A stretch of 48,830 nucleotides of DNA from Bacillota bacterium (GCA_021846605.1 JAJZWQ010000003.1:1-48830), one strand, 5' to 3'; numbered from the stretch's first letter, positions 7,593-18,349 are shown. A program made the numbers and translations. Notes: generated from the letters alone by a model not told the origin.

Positions 7593-8894
7593 TCAAGCCC
7601 GCTCGGGGAGGATCGCGACCCGTGAGGCGCAAGTCGGGTCCAGGTGGGCGGCCAGGCGCGCGGAGACGTCGTCGGGGTGCACGCCGGCCAGCGCGTCGCG
7701 GAACGTGAAGAGTTGCACCCCATTGAAGTGCAGGTCGCCCAGGAGGTTGCCCAGCGCCTCGGGGGAATCGAAGAGCCGGACGAAATCTCCCAGGCGGGCG
7801 CGCCGCAGGCGTTCGCAGGCGGCGGCGTCCACCCCCTGGACCCGGACCTCGCGGAATGCGGCCTCCAACTGGGACGCCAGTTCGTCGGGCCGGTCCGTCT
7901 CCGCCGAGAACTCGCTGATCCCGAAGGTCTCCTCCCCGTAATAGCCGGCATGGAAGCTGCGGTCGATCAGTCCGTCCTCATACCAGCGCCGATAGCGGTC
8001 GCTGCTGCGGCCGAAGGCGGCGCTGATGCCGATATCGGTGAGGATGTCGCGGCGCAGTTGCGCCTCCCCGCGGAGCGGCACCTCCTGCTCCTTGAAGCCG
8101 ACGGCCACCAGGGGTCGGGCGACCGCCATGCGGTCCTCGCTGAAGGCGCGTGTCGCCTCCCGCGGTTCGATGGGCAGGATCCGCTCGGGGGGCGCCCAGG
8201 CCGGCCGCGGGTGGCGCTCCAGGGAGGCCTGGACCTCCTCCAGGACGCGCTGGGGGTCGATGTCGCCAACGACCCCGATCACGGTGTTGGCCGGGTGATA
8301 GAAGGCCGCGTAGCACTGGCAGAGGAGATCGGTCGTAATCTGCCCCACGGATTCGACCGTGCCGGCGATGTCGAGGCGGAAGGGGTGGCGCTGATACAGG
8401 TTGGCATGCAGGTGCTGGGCCAGGCGCCAGTCCGGCTCGTCGTCATACATGCGGATCTCCTGCTGGATGATGCCGCGTTCCTTGAGGGTGCCGGCATCGG
8501 TGAAGTACGGTTGCTGGACGAAATCGAGCAACTGGCGAAAGGCGGGATCGAAGTTCTCCGTGCCCGAGAACAGATAGGTGGTGGCGGTGTACGACGTGTG
8601 CGCATTGGCCGAGACGCCAAGGGCGGAGAAACGGTCGAACGCGTCCCCGTCCTCCTGCGCGAACATCTGGTGTTCCAGGAAATGCGCGATGCCGTCGGGC
8701 ACGCGCCGCGGTTGCTCCTCGCCCGGCAGTCGGAAGCAGTCGTCGATCGACCCGTAGTGTACGGCAAACGTCGCGTACTTCTTCTGGAAGCCCGGCCGGG
8801 GCGCCACGTAGATCACGGGGCCACCCGGCAACTCCGTCACGCGCAACCGCTCGGCGAGTTGCGCGTCCTCCTGGTCATGCCAGCGGTTCGGCAC
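7593..8894 (-). CDS. ymfH: M16 zinc peptidase, YmfH-like, catalytically competent
   Basis: A 433-residue pitrilysin-family (M16) peptidase. The inverted zinc motif HxxEH is present as HFLEHQMF near residue 70, and the downstream zinc-ligand glutamate lies in QQEIRMYDDEPDWR near residue 146, so this partner should be active. In Bacillus, YmfH and YmfF form an active/inactive pair near spoIIIE; here the same pairing is seen directly upstream. GTG at 8894 follows AAGGGGG and overlaps the end of the ymfF-like gene by 20 bases, implying translational coupling. The substrate is unknown; peptides up to small proteins are usual for the family. Confidence 0.88.
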   Translation of the reverse strand: MPNRWHDQEDAQLAERLRVTELPGGPVIYVAPRPGFQKKYATFAVHYGSIDDCFRLPGEEQPRRVPDGIAHFLEHQMFAQEDGDAFDRFSALGVSANAHTSYTATTYLFSGTENFDPAFRQLLDFVQQPYFTDAGTLKERGIIQQEIRMYDDEPDWRLAQHLHANLYQRHPFRLDIAGTVESVGQITTDLLCQCYAAFYHPANTVIGVVGDIDPQRVLEEVQASLERHPRPAWAPPERILPIEPREATRAFSEDRMAVARPLVAVGFKEQEVPLRGEAQLRRDILTDIGISAAFGRSSDRYRRWYEDGLIDRSFHAGYYGEETFGISEFSAETDRPDELASQLEAAFREVRVQGVDAAACERLRRARLGDFVRLFDSPEALGNLLGDLHFNGVQLFTFRDALAGVHPDDVSARLAAHLDPTCASRVAILPERA

Positions 8895-10191
8895 CGGCGT
8901 CGCCCCCTTCCTCGGAACTGAGGAAGTAGATGGTATCCAGACGGACGCCCTGCGCCGCCGCGACGACGTCCTCCCGACGCACGGCCGCGATCTGCGCCAA
9001 GCGCTCGGGCACCGTGCGCACGTCGTCGACCAGCGCCTGGCCCAGCGCGGTGTTCAGCAGCCCGTAGGTCGAATCGGCGCTCGCCCGGATGTGGTTCATC
9101 AGCCCGCGGCGCGTGAATTCCAGTTCGTCGTCGTCGATCCGCCCGGACGCCATGTCCTCGACCTGGCGTCCGATGATCTCCACCGCCTGCGCATAGGCCG
9201 CGGGTTCGATGCCCGCGTGGACCATCAGGATCCCCTTGTGCCCGTCCCAGTCGCTGCTGGCGCTGTACGCCAGGCTGGCCCGCTCGCGGACGTTGCGGAA
9301 CAGCTTGCTGTGCGGGAAGCCCCCGAGGATTCCGCTGTAGATGCGCATCGCGGGGTGCTGGGGATCCCGCCGGGTGATCGCGGTGCGGTAGCCGAGGCAC
9401 AGCTTGCCCTGCTGCACCCGCTCCCGTTCGCGCACCACCCGAGGCCGGGCGGGCGCCTCCCCCGGACGCGAGCGCACGGGCTGGCCCGTCCCCTGGGTCA
9501 GGGGCTCCAGGGCCCGGGCCACACCGTCGGCCAAGGTCGGGCCGCCGCCGACGGCGAACACGTCCACGGAGGCGCCCGCCAGCACGTCCCGCCATCGCCG
9601 CGTGAGAGTACCGGTCTCCAGCGACTCCACGTCGTCCAGGCGCCCCTGGGCGGGGAGGGCGTACGCCTCGCCCCGGCACATCTCCTCCACGCAGCGCATC
9701 GCCGCGTAGCTGGCCTTGTCGTTGAGGATGCCCAGGATGCGGTGGGCCAGGTTCTCCTTCTCCTGGGCGACGACCGCCGCCGGAAAGACCCCCGCCGCGT
9801 CCAGGGCCGGTTCCAGGCACATCCTGGAGAGCAGGTCCACCGCGCCGCCCAGGACCCGCGCGCCTTCGGGCAGGTACCGCTCGTCCACGACGTCCAGCCC
9901 GAGGAAGAGGGTCTGCACCTCGCCGATCTTGAGCACGCCCGCCCCCACGCCCGCCCCGTACAGTTCCTCCAGCCGGCGTCCGATCGCCGTCAGGTCCGGA
10001 TATCCCCGGCAGCCCCGTCCCAGGAGGTGCGGCACCAATGCGGTCGCGGTGACCGTCGACGCCTCCAGGGGCATATGCAAGCAGACCCGCAGCGCGCACG
10101 TCTTGAACTTGTCGCCGCGCGCCTGGTAGAAGCGCAGGCGGGGTCCCAGGCGCACGGTCTCCCACTCCGCCGCGGCCGGCACGCCGCCCAT
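8875..10191 (-). CDS. ymfF: M16 peptidase-like partner, YmfF-like, lacks the zinc motif
   Basis: A 438-residue M16-fold protein without HxxEH: the equivalent region reads ATALVPHLLGRGCRGYPDL. Such inactive subunits complete the two-half clam shell of an active partner, here the overlapping ymfH-like gene. The C-terminal half carries typical M16C strands (FPHSKLFRNVRERASLAYSAS and HAGIEPAAYAQAVEII). I prefer ATG at 10191 over GTG at 10197, because the eight-G ribosome site ends nine bases before the ATG and only three before the GTG. It follows the M24 peptidase with the start near its stop codon, so four genes from ftsH onwards encode peptidases. Confidence 0.85.
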   Translation of the reverse strand: MGGVPAAAEWETVRLGPRLRFYQARGDKFKTCALRVCLHMPLEASTVTATALVPHLLGRGCRGYPDLTAIGRRLEELYGAGVGAGVLKIGEVQTLFLGLDVVDERYLPEGARVLGGAVDLLSRMCLEPALDAAGVFPAAVVAQEKENLAHRILGILNDKASYAAMRCVEEMCRGEAYALPAQGRLDDVESLETGTLTRRWRDVLAGASVDVFAVGGGPTLADGVARALEPLTQGTGQPVRSRPGEAPARPRVVRERERVQQGKLCLGYRTAITRRDPQHPAMRIYSGILGGFPHSKLFRNVRERASLAYSASSDWDGHKGILMVHAGIEPAAYAQAVEIIGRQVEDMASGRIDDDELEFTRRGLMNHIRASADSTYGLLNTALGQALVDDVRTVPERLAQIAAVRREDVVAAAQGVRLDTIYFLSSEEGGDAGAEPLA

Positions 10192-10193
10192 GC

Positions 10194-11300
10194 TCACGGT
10201 CCCCCCCCGTCCGGCCCTGTCAGCACCTCGACACCGGATGGCGTCACCAGGACATCGTCCTCCACGCGTACGCCGCCCCGCCCCGGCAGGTAGACCCCTG
10301 GCTCCACGGTGAACACCATGCCCGGTTGGAGCGGCTCGCCGTTCCCGTCCACGATATAGGGCGGCTCGTGCACCGCCAGACCGAGGCCATGCCCGGTGCG
10401 ATGCGTGAAGTATTCGCCCATTCCCGCGCCAGCGATGCTGGTGCGCGCGGCGGCGTCGACCGCCTCGGCCGTCACCCCAGGCCCGGCGACGGCGATGGCC
10501 CGCGCCTGCGCCGCCGTGACCACGTCCAGGGCCCGCCGCAACTCCTCGCCGGGCTCGCCCACCGCCACCGTGCGTGTGACGTCAGCGCAGTAACCATCGA
10601 TCAGCGCCCCCAGGTCGATCCAGACCACATCGCCAGCCGCGAGCGCGCGGTCGGTCGTCTGGGCGTGCGGATCGGCGCTACGCTTGCCGGATGCCACCTG
10701 CACGCCGAACGGAGACACCGTTCCAGCCTCCTGCAGCACCCCCTGGCAGCGCGCAGCCACGTCGCACTCCCGGACGCCGGGGGCGATGGCCGCCACCCCG
10801 GCCTCCACGGCGGCGCGCGCAATCTTCGCGGCACGCCGGATGCGCGCGGCCTCCGCGCCGTCCTTGATTTGGCGCAACACCGCCGCATCGGCGTCGATCG
10901 GGTGCCACCGCGCCCGGGGCACGCTCCCCTCCACGGCGGCGCGCTCCATCAGGCGCATCGCCTCGAACTCCGCGCCGAGGTGCAGCGGCCGAACACCCAG
11001 GGCCCCGAAGGCGCGGGCCACGGCCGCCTCGGGTCCGGTCTCGTCCCGGTAGGTCACCGTGCGGACGCCGGGAAGGGCGGCACGGATGCGCTCCACCTCG
11101 AAGTACGGAACCACGACGACATCGTGCCCCTGCAGGCCCAAGGCCAGGAGGCAGACGCGCTCGCTCGGTTCAACGTCCAACCCGGTGAAATAACGGAAGT
11201 TGGGTCCGGGGACCAGCAGCCACGCATCCAGATTGCGGCGGGTCACGCGCTCGGCCAATCTCTGCCGCCGGGCCGCGTAGACATCCGGTGCGACGGTCAC
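10194..11300 (-). CDS. M24 metallopeptidase, Xaa-Pro aminopeptidase/dipeptidase family
   Basis: A 368-residue creatinase/prolidase-type protein: an N-terminal domain (about 1-130) and a pita-bread catalytic domain. All five metal ligands are visible: Asp in WIDLGALIDGYCADVTRT (two), His in HGLGLAVHEPP, Glu in FTVEPGVYLPG and Glu in GGVRVEDDVLV. It should cleave Xaa-Pro peptide bonds with two manganese or cobalt ions. Whether it is an aminopeptidase P or a dipeptidase cannot be told from sequence. GTG start at 11300. It lies 79 bases after ftsH and overlaps the start region of ymfF; I infer a role in peptide recycling alongside those peptidases. Confidence 0.9.
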   Translation of the reverse strand: MTVAPDVYAARRQRLAERVTRRNLDAWLLVPGPNFRYFTGLDVEPSERVCLLALGLQGHDVVVVPYFEVERIRAALPGVRTVTYRDETGPEAAVARAFGALGVRPLHLGAEFEAMRLMERAAVEGSVPRARWHPIDADAAVLRQIKDGAEAARIRRAAKIARAAVEAGVAAIAPGVRECDVAARCQGVLQEAGTVSPFGVQVASGKRSADPHAQTTDRALAAGDVVWIDLGALIDGYCADVTRTVAVGEPGEELRRALDVVTAAQARAIAVAGPGVTAEAVDAAARTSIAGAGMGEYFTHRTGHGLGLAVHEPPYIVDGNGEPLQPGMVFTVEPGVYLPGRGGVRVEDDVLVTPSGVEVLTGPDGGGP

Positions 11301-11379
11301 CGCGCACCGCTCCCCGCGCCGCGTACCCAGCCACGCACGCCCGCCACGGCATCGCCCCCCCTGCAGGCCGCCGGGGCGG

Positions 11380-13194
<1,815 letters not shown>

Positions 13195-13233
13195 CAGCAG
13201 TCCCCCCGCGGGACAGCCCAGTAAGCTCAGGCG

Positions 13234-13262
13234 AGTGTAGCACAGGACCTCGGTCAAGACAA
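13234..13262 (-). promoter_or_regulatory. Possible sigma-A promoter of ftsH
   Basis: Minus-strand TTGTCT (13257-13262) and TACACT (13234-13239) with a 17-base spacer, overlapping the end of tilS. Each hexamer matches consensus at four of six positions, so this is only moderate support for separate ftsH transcription. Confidence 0.4.
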
Positions 13263-14654
13263 TGAAGACGGGCCCACGGATCGCAGCGCCACGACGAGCG
13301 CGCGCCGCGTGGCGCCGGAGACGCGGAACTCGCACGCGGCGCGTGCTCCCACGACCCACAGGACGCGGCCCGCGCCGTCGGAGACCACCCACGGCCAACG
13401 CCGCCTCGAGGGCGGCACCCCCGCCTCGCGCAGCAATTCCCGGACGGGACGCGGGCCAGCGCATCCGAGGGGGCGGATGCGCTCCCCCGGCAGCGGAGCG
13501 CGGACCATCAGCGGAGCCACCACGTCGTCCGCATCACCGACCGCGCACGCCTCGGCGTCGGCGGGCAGGCCTTCGGCGGGCCACCCCACCCAGGCGGCGG
13601 TGAGCACACCGATCGGCGGGAGCGTCAGCGTACCCGGCACCGGCAGGGTGCGGGTCGGGATCTCCCGCGGATCGGCCGGGAGGAGGACGGCCCCGCACGG
13701 CCCGACATCCGCCAACCAGCGGTTCGGGAGGTGGAGGATGCCCGTCCGCCCCTCCATCAGGGCCTGCACCTGCCGGCGCCCAAGGGGCGGGCATCCGGTC
13801 TCGGCCTCCCACCAGCGTTCCACGACGCGGTGGCGGATGGCGTCGGGCAGGCGGGACCAGCCGTCCCCCCAGAGCAGACGCGGGCCCGCGACCCGGGTGG
13901 CCGCCGCCCCCTCCGCCCAGGCATCCAGGGCCGCCGCCTCTTCGGCCAGGTTTTGAGCGCTCCGCAGCAGCGCGGCGCGCACGCCTGGCCCCACGGCGGC
14001 CTGCAGGGCGGGGATCACGCTGTGCCGCAAGGCATTGCGCCGACGGGCGGGATCGGCGTTGGTGACGTCCTCCAGGAAGGGCAGTTGCTCGGCTTCAAGA
14101 AAGGAAAGGATCTCGGCCCGGTCAGCGAACCAGAGCGGGCGCACCAAGTCGCCGTTGAACCCCTCCACCGCGAGCGCCCGGCGCGGCCGCATCCCAGACA
14201 GCCCGCGGGAGCCCGCGCCGCGCGCCAGGTTGAGCAGCACGGTCTCCACCTGGTCGTCACCGTGGTGGCCCACCGCCACGGCGCGCGCGCCCGCACCGGC
14301 GGCGACCCGGGCCAGGAAGCGATAGCGCGCCTGGCGGGCCGCATCCTCCGGGGACCGCCCGGAACGCCGGGCGTGCGCGGGCACGTCCGCGCGGCCCAGC
14401 ACGGCCGGCAGGCCGAGGCCGTCCGCCAGAGCCGCCACCGCCCGGGCCTCGGCACCCGAACCGTCCCGCATGCCGTGGTCCAGGTGCGCGACGACCACGC
14501 GCGGACGCCACGCGGGCGGCAGAGCGCAGATCGCCGCCAGGAGGGCGGTGGAGTCCGGACCGCCGGAGACGCCGCACACCACCGGGTCGCCGCCGCGCCA
14601 CATGCCGAAGGCGGCCACGGCGCGGAGCACCAGTTCAGGGAGCCGTTGGGCCAC
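13254..14654 (-). CDS. tilS: tRNA(Ile)-lysidine synthetase
   Basis: Converts cytidine 34 of the CAU-anticodon tRNA-Ile to lysidine so that it reads AUA. The 466-residue protein has the N-type PP-loop SGGPDS at about residues 28-33 and the substrate-facing [17 protein letters not shown] and [20 protein letters not shown] segments, then the linker and C-terminal tRNA-binding domains ([17 protein letters not shown]). GTG at 14654 is preceded by GGAGGAGGGGG and overlaps the end of spoIIE by 20 bases; the reading frame upstream of it is only spoIIE in another frame. spoIIE-tilS-ftsH order is the Bacillus arrangement without hpt. Confidence 0.95.
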   Translation of the reverse strand: MAQRLPELVLRAVAAFGMWRGGDPVVCGVSGGPDSTALLAAICALPPAWRPRVVVAHLDHGMRDGSGAEARAVAALADGLGLPAVLGRADVPAHARRSGRSPEDAARQARYRFLARVAAGAGARAVAVGHHGDDQVETVLLNLARGAGSRGLSGMRPRRALAVEGFNGDLVRPLWFADRAEILSFLEAEQLPFLEDVTNADPARRRNALRHSVIPALQAAVGPGVRAALLRSAQNLAEEAAALDAWAEGAAATRVAGPRLLWGDGWSRLPDAIRHRVVERWWEAETGCPPLGRRQVQALMEGRTGILHLPNRWLADVGPCGAVLLPADPREIPTRTLPVPGTLTLPPIGVLTAAWVGWPAEGLPADAEACAVGDADDVVAPLMVRAPLPGERIRPLGCAGPRPVRELLREAGVPPSRRRWPWVVSDGAGRVLWVVGARAACEFRVSGATRRALVVALRSVGPSSLS

Positions 14655-16791
14655 CTCGGTCCCCCTCCTCCCCCGGGGCCGCCTCCAGCCGGCAGACCAG
14701 CACGGCCAAGTCGTCGTGCCGGCCCGCGTCCCCATGGGCGAGCACGGCGTCCACCAGTCCGGTCGCCAGGATTTCCGGCGTCGCCAGGGACGCCCACCGC
14801 CGCCCCAGCCGCTCGGTGCTCCACGCCGGCCGCGCCTGCCCCACGCCACGCGGACTGCCGGCCAGGCCGTCCAGGACTCCGTCGCTCACCAACACCAGGC
14901 GGTCGCCGGGCACTAGGCGCAGGCGTCCGGAGCGGATCGCCGGGGCGGTCAGGATGCCCGCGGGCAATCCCCCGCCGCTTAACTGGCGCACCCCGCCCGC
15001 ACGCAGGAGCAGCGAGGCGGGTGCCCCCATCTTGTACCACTCCAGAACGCCTCCGCGCAGGTGGAGCACCGCCAAATCCAGGGTGGAGAACGCGTCCGCC
15101 CCGTCCGCGCCCAGGAGTTGGGCGTTGGCCTGCCGCAGGGCGTCGCTGGCCGACCGGCCGGCCGCCAGGCAGGCCAGGACGTGCTCCACCGTGGCCGTGG
15201 CGAGCACCGCCGCCTCTGGGCCCGACCCCATACCGTCCGCCAGCGCCAGCGCGACCCTGTCCCCGGACAGCGACCGGCAGCGGAGGGCATCGCCACTGAC
15301 CGCTTGACCTTGACGCGGTACGGACAGCCCGCTGGCGCGGTAGCCCCAACGCTGCCGGTCCGGCGGCAGCGCCCAGCGGCGCGCCGGGGACAGCACCGGT
15401 TGGCCCGGCGTGCCCAGCCCTTCGCGGGCGACCGCCACCTCCGCCGCCAACTCCCCCAGTTCGCGCCCAATGCTGATCAGCGCGGGGACGGCCCCGAACC
15501 GCTGATCGGCGGCCACGCGCGTGAATTCCTCCTGCTGCCGTTCCAGCAGGGCGATGCGGTTCGCGGCCTCGGCCATCTCCCGCGGGCGCAGACACAGAAT
15601 CGTGTCCGGCCCTCCGACCTGCTTCCAGGTCACCTTCGACCGGCCGGCGGCCGCATAGAGGTCGCGCACCATGCGCTGCACGCGGGGGAGGCGGCGTTCC
15701 CAGCAGGCGGCCAGCGCGGGACACCCCGGGCAGACGTCCTCGGCCAAGCGCATGGCGCCGCGCACGGGCTGCGGAGCTGGCGCGGGAGTCGCGGACAGAT
15801 GGCGTGAGAGAGCCAGGCACTCGCTGGCGACGGCCTGGAGCCGGCCCGCCCAGACGGTCGCCCCGGAACGGGGGCGGTCCGGCGCCGCGGGCATCGCGAC
15901 TCCCGTGCGCTGGCTCCACACCGCCAGCCGCATGATGCCGACGGCCAGGGCCGCCCCCACCAACGCGCCGAGCCCCCATGCCCATCCGGTGCGCATGGCG
16001 GCCAGGGACACCCCGACGTTGCCCGCCGCCACGGCCAGCGCGGGCGGCGTTCGGCCGCTGGTCTCGGCCACGATCCCGCCGGTCGCCGTCGCCGCCAGCG
16101 CCAGCGGCCCGAAGACCGCCGCCGGCAGGAGCCCAGCCGCGACGGCCGCCATCGTCACCCCGCGCCCGGACCTTCCCGGACCCAGGGCCACGTACCCGGC
16201 AACGAGCACTGCCGACAGGGCGATCCCACCGGGCAGACGACCGCAGGCGGCGCCCAGCGCCCCGGCGGCAAACGCAGCGGGCAGAGGCGGCCAGGCACCG
16301 AGCGCCCGTGCGCCCGCCGTGCACCAGACCACCAGCGCGCCCGCCAGGAGTCCGACGGCACCCTGGAGGGCGGCGGCGAGGGCCAGGCCCAGCCAAGGGC
16401 CGGCAGGGTGCAACAGGACGGCGGCCCCGCCAGCGACAACCGCCAAGACGGCGGGGGCATACCAGTCCGGGCGCGGCCGCACCAGGGTGGCGGCCGCCAC
16501 CACGGCCATGGCCAGAGGAAAGCGCGTAGCCACAGCGGCGGGTACCACCGTGGCCACGCCCAGGGCGGCACCCGCCGCCGCGCACCAGGGGCGCCAGCCC
16601 GGACGCTCTCGCTGGAGCCCGGCCGCCAGGGGAATCCCCAGGCCGAGCGCAAGGATGCCGGTCAGCGCCGCGGCCCGCCCAAAGGCGAAGCCCAACACCA
16701 GCCAGACGCCCACGGAAATCACGCCAGCCGGCAGGCCACGAAGCGGGGAACGCGGCACCGCGGGCGGCTCGGACGGCTCTGGGCGGGGCAC
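14635..16791 (-). CDS. spoIIE: Stage II sporulation protein E, serine phosphatase
   Basis: Membrane phosphatase that dephosphorylates SpoIIAA and so activates sigma-F in the forespore; it also interacts with FtsZ at the polar septum. The 718-residue protein has about ten N-terminal membrane helices (to roughly residue 290), a central region with a cysteine cluster CPGCPALAACW, and a C-terminal PP2C-type domain with the metal-binding aspartates in LALADGMGSGPEAA, VSDGVLDG and RHDDLAVLVC. It is shorter than the Bacillus protein (about 830). I prefer GTG at 16791 because GGGGGTGG lies eight bases upstream; the GTG at 16803 falls inside that ribosome site. A Spo0A-type promoter lies directly upstream. 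Confidence 0.93.
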   Translation of the reverse strand: MPRPEPSEPPAVPRSPLRGLPAGVISVGVWLVLGFAFGRAAALTGILALGLGIPLAAGLQRERPGWRPWCAAAGAALGVATVVPAAVATRFPLAMAVVAAATLVRPRPDWYAPAVLAVVAGGAAVLLHPAGPWLGLALAAALQGAVGLLAGALVVWCTAGARALGAWPPLPAAFAAGALGAACGRLPGGIALSAVLVAGYVALGPGRSGRGVTMAAVAAGLLPAAVFGPLALAATATGGIVAETSGRTPPALAVAAGNVGVSLAAMRTGWAWGLGALVGAALAVGIMRLAVWSQRTGVAMPAAPDRPRSGATVWAGRLQAVASECLALSRHLSATPAPAPQPVRGAMRLAEDVCPGCPALAACWERRLPRVQRMVRDLYAAAGRSKVTWKQVGGPDTILCLRPREMAEAANRIALLERQQEEFTRVAADQRFGAVPALISIGRELGELAAEVAVAREGLGTPGQPVLSPARRWALPPDRQRWGYRASGLSVPRQGQAVSGDALRCRSLSGDRVALALADGMGSGPEAAVLATATVEHVLACLAAGRSASDALRQANAQLLGADGADAFSTLDLAVLHLRGGVLEWYKMGAPASLLLRAGGVRQLSGGGLPAGILTAPAIRSGRLRLVPGDRLVLVSDGVLDGLAGSPRGVGQARPAWSTERLGRRWASLATPEILATGLVDAVLAHGDAGRHDDLAVLVCRLEAAPGEEGDRGGPTAP

Positions 16792-16813
16792 GCCGAGGAC
16801 CACCCCCGCCGCG

Positions 16814-16847
16814 AGTGTAGGCGCAGGTGGTCGAAAACCGTGTCAAA
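16814..16847 (-). promoter_or_regulatory. Spo0A-type sigma-A promoter of spoIIE with 21-bp spacing and two 0A-box candidates
   Basis: On the minus strand the -35 TTGACA (16841-16846) and the -10 TACACT (16814-16819) are separated by 21 bases, four more than the optimum. On the plus strand two near-matches to the 0A box TGTCGAA lie within this element: GGTCGAA (16829-16835) and TGTCAAA (16841-16847), each 6 of 7. The known B. subtilis spoIIE promoter has the same 21-bp spacing and requires phosphorylated Spo0A, so direct Spo0A control is inferred. Confidence 0.65.
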
Positions 16848-16885
16848 ACGCGCACGGGCTCGTCCCGAAAATCCGCCGTCGGTTC

Positions 16886-17194
16886 TCAATCCCCCGCGTG
16901 CTCCTTCGCGGCACGCTCGGTCTCCGCGGCCAGGGCGAAGTCCAGTGCGGTCAGCCCGCCCGCGCTATGCGTGGTGCAGAACACGGTGACACGGTCGTAG
17001 CGAATCTCCAGGTCGGGGTGGTGGTCGGCCGCCTCCGCCGGCGCCACCAGCCTTCCGACAAAGGCCACCGCCGCCGGAAAGCTCGAAAAGGAGAAGGTGC
17101 GGACGATCACGCCGTCCCGATGCACCCACCCCGGCAACCGGCCCATGGCCCGCTCGATCTCCGCCGCCGTCAGGCGTGGAGGCCGCACCGGCAT
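16886..17194 (-). CDS. phhB: Pterin-4a-carbinolamine dehydratase
   Basis: A 102-residue PCD/DCoH-family protein. The family signature is present as EAADHHPDLEIRYDRVTV, containing the two active-site histidines, and the third His is in FCTTHSAGGLTALD. The enzyme dehydrates 4a-hydroxytetrahydrobiopterin, but many bacteria carry it without any phenylalanine hydroxylase, where a role linked to molybdopterin or folate has been proposed. ATG at 17194 is a reasonable start, though the GGGAGG before it is very close (two bases); TTG at 17233 would add 13 residues. It lies behind the tRNA cluster and a strong hairpin, so it may be transcribed weakly or by readthrough. Confidence 0.9.
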   Translation of the reverse strand: MPVRPPRLTAAEIERAMGRLPGWVHRDGVIVRTFSFSSFPAAVAFVGRLVAPAEAADHHPDLEIRYDRVTVFCTTHSAGGLTALDFALAAETERAAKEHAGD

Positions 17195-17246
17195 CGCCTC
17201 CCACTGCGCCGCTGGACCGACGCGCGCACCCAATGCAAATGCACGA

Positions 17247-17273
17247 TGCCCCCGGGGGCATCCCCCGGGGGCA
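17247..17273 (-). terminator. Perfect 12-bp hairpin after the tRNA cluster
   Basis: TGCCCCCGGGGG (17247-17258), loop CAT, and CCCCCGGGGGCA (17262-17273) form a perfect 12-bp stem with a three-base loop, 17 bases after the last tRNA. There is no U-run, so it may be an RNA 3'-end stabiliser or a GC-only terminator. It falls just before phhB. Confidence 0.55.
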
Positions 17274-17289
17274 CCGGACTCACCGTTGC

Positions 17290-17365
17290 TGGAGCTGGTG
17301 GCCGGAATCGAACCGGCGACCTAGTCCTTACCATGGACTCGCTCTGCCGACTGAGCTACACCAGC
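17290..17365 (-). tRNA. tRNA-Thr (anticodon GGT)
   Basis: Read on the minus strand: acceptor arms GCTGGTG and CACCAGC, D-arm TAGCTCAGTCGGCAGAGC, anticodon stem AGTCC/GGACT with loop ATGGTAA (anticodon GGT), T-loop GGTTCGAATCC. The 3' CCA is encoded (17290-17292). It is the last tRNA of the four-gene cluster and reads ACC and ACU. Confidence 0.95.
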
Positions 17366-17372
17366 GGAAAAT

Positions 17373-17449
<77 letters not shown>

Positions 17450-17460
17450 ATCACGCCAAT

Positions 17461-17546
17461 TGGTGGAGGGGGAAGGATTCGAACCTTCGTAGGCGTTAGC
17501 CAACAGATTTACAGTCTGCCCCGTTTGGCCGCTTCGGTACCCCTCC
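17461..17546 (-). tRNA. tRNA-Tyr (anticodon GTA)
   Basis: An 86-base tRNA with a long variable arm, as bacterial tRNA-Tyr has. Acceptor arms GGAGGGG and CCCCTCC, anticodon loop CTGTAAA (GTA), T-loop GGTTCGAATCC and an encoded CCA (17461-17463). Confidence 0.95.
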
Positions 17547-17553
17547 CTACCGA

Positions 17554-17628
17554 TGGAGCTGGCGGACGGGTTCGAACCGTCGGCCCCCTGCTTACAAGGC
17601 AGGCGCTCTGCCACTGAGCTACGCCAGC
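17554..17628 (-). tRNA. tRNA-Thr (anticodon TGT)
   Basis: First tRNA after the promoter. Acceptor arms GCTGGCG and CGCCAGC, anticodon stem CCTGC/GCAGG with loop CTTGTAA (TGT), T-loop GGTTCGAACCC, encoded CCA (17554-17556). It complements the GGT isoacceptor at the other end of the cluster. Confidence 0.95.
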
Positions 17629-17639
17629 GAACCTGGGGC

Positions 17640-17668
17640 ATGATACCACGGCACCCGCCCGCTCGCAA
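17640..17668 (-). promoter_or_regulatory. Promoter of the tRNA cluster
   Basis: Minus-strand TTGCGA (17663-17668), 17-base spacer, TATCAT (17640-17645). The start would be near 17633, about five bases before tRNA-Thr(TGT). It lies in the gap between sigH and the tRNAs. Confidence 0.7.
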
Positions 17669-17683
17669 GCCTCGACGGCTACA

Positions 17684-18349
17684 TTATCGCACCAGTTCGC
17701 TGTTCTTCCGATCCTCCAGGTACCGCTCCAGCTTACGCTTCACGCGCTGGAGGGCGTTGTCGATGGACTTGACGTGGCGGTCCAAGCTGTCGGCGATCTC
17801 CTGATAGGAGCGCCCGTCCAGGTAAGCCATCAGCACCTGCCACTCAAGCTCGCTGAGAATTTCCCCCATCTTCTGCTCGATATCCCCGAACTCTTCACGG
17901 CTGATGACGAGATCCTCTGGATCCGACACCCTTGTGCCTGAAATGACATCCAGAAGTGTGCGGTCTGAGTCTTCATCGTAAATCGGCTTATTCAGCGAAA
18001 CATAGGAATTGAGTGGAATGTGCTTCTGTCGGGTGGCCGTCTTGATCGCCGTGATGATCTGCCGCGTGATACACAGTTCGGCGAAGGCCCGGAACGAGGA
18101 GAGCTTCTCGCTGCGGAAGTCGCGCGTGGCCTTGTAGAGTCCGAGCATGCCTTCCTGGATGATGTCCTCGCGCTCCGCGCCAATGAGGAAGTAGGATCGC
18201 GCCTTGGCCCTGACGAAGTTCTTATACTTGATCAGCAGGTAATCCAGCGCGGAAGAGCACCCATTCTGCGCCAGCTCCACGATCTCTTCGTCGCCCATCT
18301 GATCATAGCCGTCTACATCTTCGGCCTCCGGGCGCGGACTGACGCTCAC
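17684..18349 (-). CDS. sigH: RNA polymerase sigma-H factor (stationary phase and sporulation)
   Basis: A 221-residue sigma-70-family protein, nearly identical in length to B. subtilis SigH (218). Region 2 is highly conserved: LDYLLIKYKNFVRAKARSYF, EREDIIQEGMLGLYKATRDF and the DNA-contact helix LCITRQIITAIKTATRQKH. Region 4 carries the helix-turn-helix YQEIADSLDRHVKSIDNALQ. SigH drives transition-state genes including spo0A and spoIIA. The frame is open to 18409, but GTG at 18349 has GAGGGGG nine bases upstream and matches the family N-terminus (EDVDGYDQMGDEEIVELAQNG). In Bacillus sigH follows rlmB and yacP; here yacP is missing. A sigma-A promoter overlaps the end of rlmB. Confidence 0.95.
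   Translation of the reverse strand: MSVSPRPEAEDVDGYDQMGDEEIVELAQNGCSSALDYLLIKYKNFVRAKARSYFLIGAEREDIIQEGMLGLYKATRDFRSEKLSSFRAFAELCITRQIITAIKTATRQKHIPLNSYVSLNKPIYDEDSDRTLLDVISGTRVSDPEDLVISREEFGDIEQKMGEILSELEWQVLMAYLDGRSYQEIADSLDRHVKSIDNALQRVKRKLERYLEDRKNSELVR

Noticed and set aside
14015..16855. A 946-codon minus-strand frame in a second phase over spoIIE and tilS
   Set aside because: Arginine/glycine-rich out-of-phase reading of the two real genes.
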